Shown here in pieces: positions 5,741 to 5,934 of a DNA stretch of 5,934 nucleotides. Each line of letters starts with the position of its first letter. The stretch's first letter is position 1. The translations under genes and the position numbers were made by a program. The notes below the pieces were generated by a model. The model searched no databases, had not been told where the DNA came from, and saw only the letters and a list, made by a program, of their open reading frames with translations. The stretch is taken from positions 1-5,934 of the forward strand of contig CAMCJY010000141.1 of NCBI GenBank assembly GCA_945875225.1, in the 5' to 3' direction. The stretch is from Comamonas sp. lk (GTDB lineage Bacteria; Pseudomonadota; Gammaproteobacteria; Burkholderiales; Burkholderiaceae_C).

Positions 5741-5934
5741 ACGCCGTAGCGTGCCCGGTAGGCCTGCACCCGCTGGCGGTGTTCGCCCATCGCATCGCCG
5801 CTTTGGGTTTGCAGGTAGGCCAGCAAATCATCCAAATTGGCAATCGCGCACACTTGCAAGCCCAAGTTTTGGCGCACATATTGGACGGCGCTGTAGGGCA
5901 CGTCGCGGGTACTGCCGTCGGCCTGTTTTTCGGT
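5734..5934 (-). CDS. pyrE: Orotate phosphoribosyltransferase PyrE, C-terminal fragment
   Basis: PyrE joins orotate and PRPP to give orotidine 5'-monophosphate in pyrimidine synthesis. Only the last 66 residues are in the window; the gene enters at the right edge, already in frame, and ends with TAA at 5736-5734. The fragment matches the C-terminal part of the family. SAVQYVRQNLGLQVCAIANL is the last helix and strand of the phosphoribosyltransferase fold, then DDLLAYLQ corresponds to the LKDLIAYLE stretch of E. coli PyrE, and HRQRVQAYRARYGVA to its AYREEFGV ending. The catalytic loop and PRPP-binding motif lie outside the window, so activity cannot be judged here. Confidence 0.88.
   Translation of the reverse strand, partial: TEKQADGSTRDVPYSAVQYVRQNLGLQVCAIANLDDLLAYLQTQSGDAMGEHRQRVQAYRARYGVA

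Noticed and set aside
1..5934. Mobile element, defence system, CRISPR array or tRNA/rRNA
   Set aside because: No transposase, integrase, terminal repeats, spaced direct-repeat array or RNA gene could be seen. All sizeable minus-strand genes fit known metabolic families.

Overview
The window holds most of one sulfate-assimilation operon, all on the minus strand, with two unrelated genes upstream of it. The protein sequences, the moderately high GC and the gene set point to a betaproteobacterium, most likely Burkholderiales and close to Comamonadaceae. This placement is by resemblance only. There is no rRNA or other marker in the window.

In the direction of transcription (right to left), the window opens with the C-terminal 66 codons of pyrE (pyrimidine synthesis). 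A small TfoX N-terminal-domain protein follows 37 bp later. Next comes a 288 bp gene-free stretch (5058-5345) with a hexanucleotide tandem repeat, several inverted repeats, and a candidate LysR-type (CysB-like) operator next to the operon. The operon then runs cysH - cysD - cysN - sbp - cysT - cysW, and cysW leaves the window after 39 codons.

The genes form one pathway. Sbp captures periplasmic sulfate. CysT and CysW, with a CysA ATPase presumably encoded just beyond the left edge, carry it across the inner membrane. CysD and CysN activate it to adenosine 5'-phosphosulfate (APS), and CysH reduces the activated sulfate to sulfite. CysH has the two cysteine pairs of iron-sulfur APS reductases, and neither a cysC gene nor a CysC domain fused to CysN is present. 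The route is therefore most simply read as direct APS reduction without PAPS. Sulfite reductase (cysI) is not in the window.

The coding genes are tightly packed: ATGA, TAATG and GTGA stop/start overlaps suggest translational coupling. I see no mobile element, CRISPR array, tRNA or rRNA, and nothing that looks like a previously undescribed system. The most worthwhile items are the putative operator upstream of cysH, the (GGTATC)4 repeat, an insertion in the CysN GTPase domain, and the ATGA overlap that could give Sbp an N-terminal extension.
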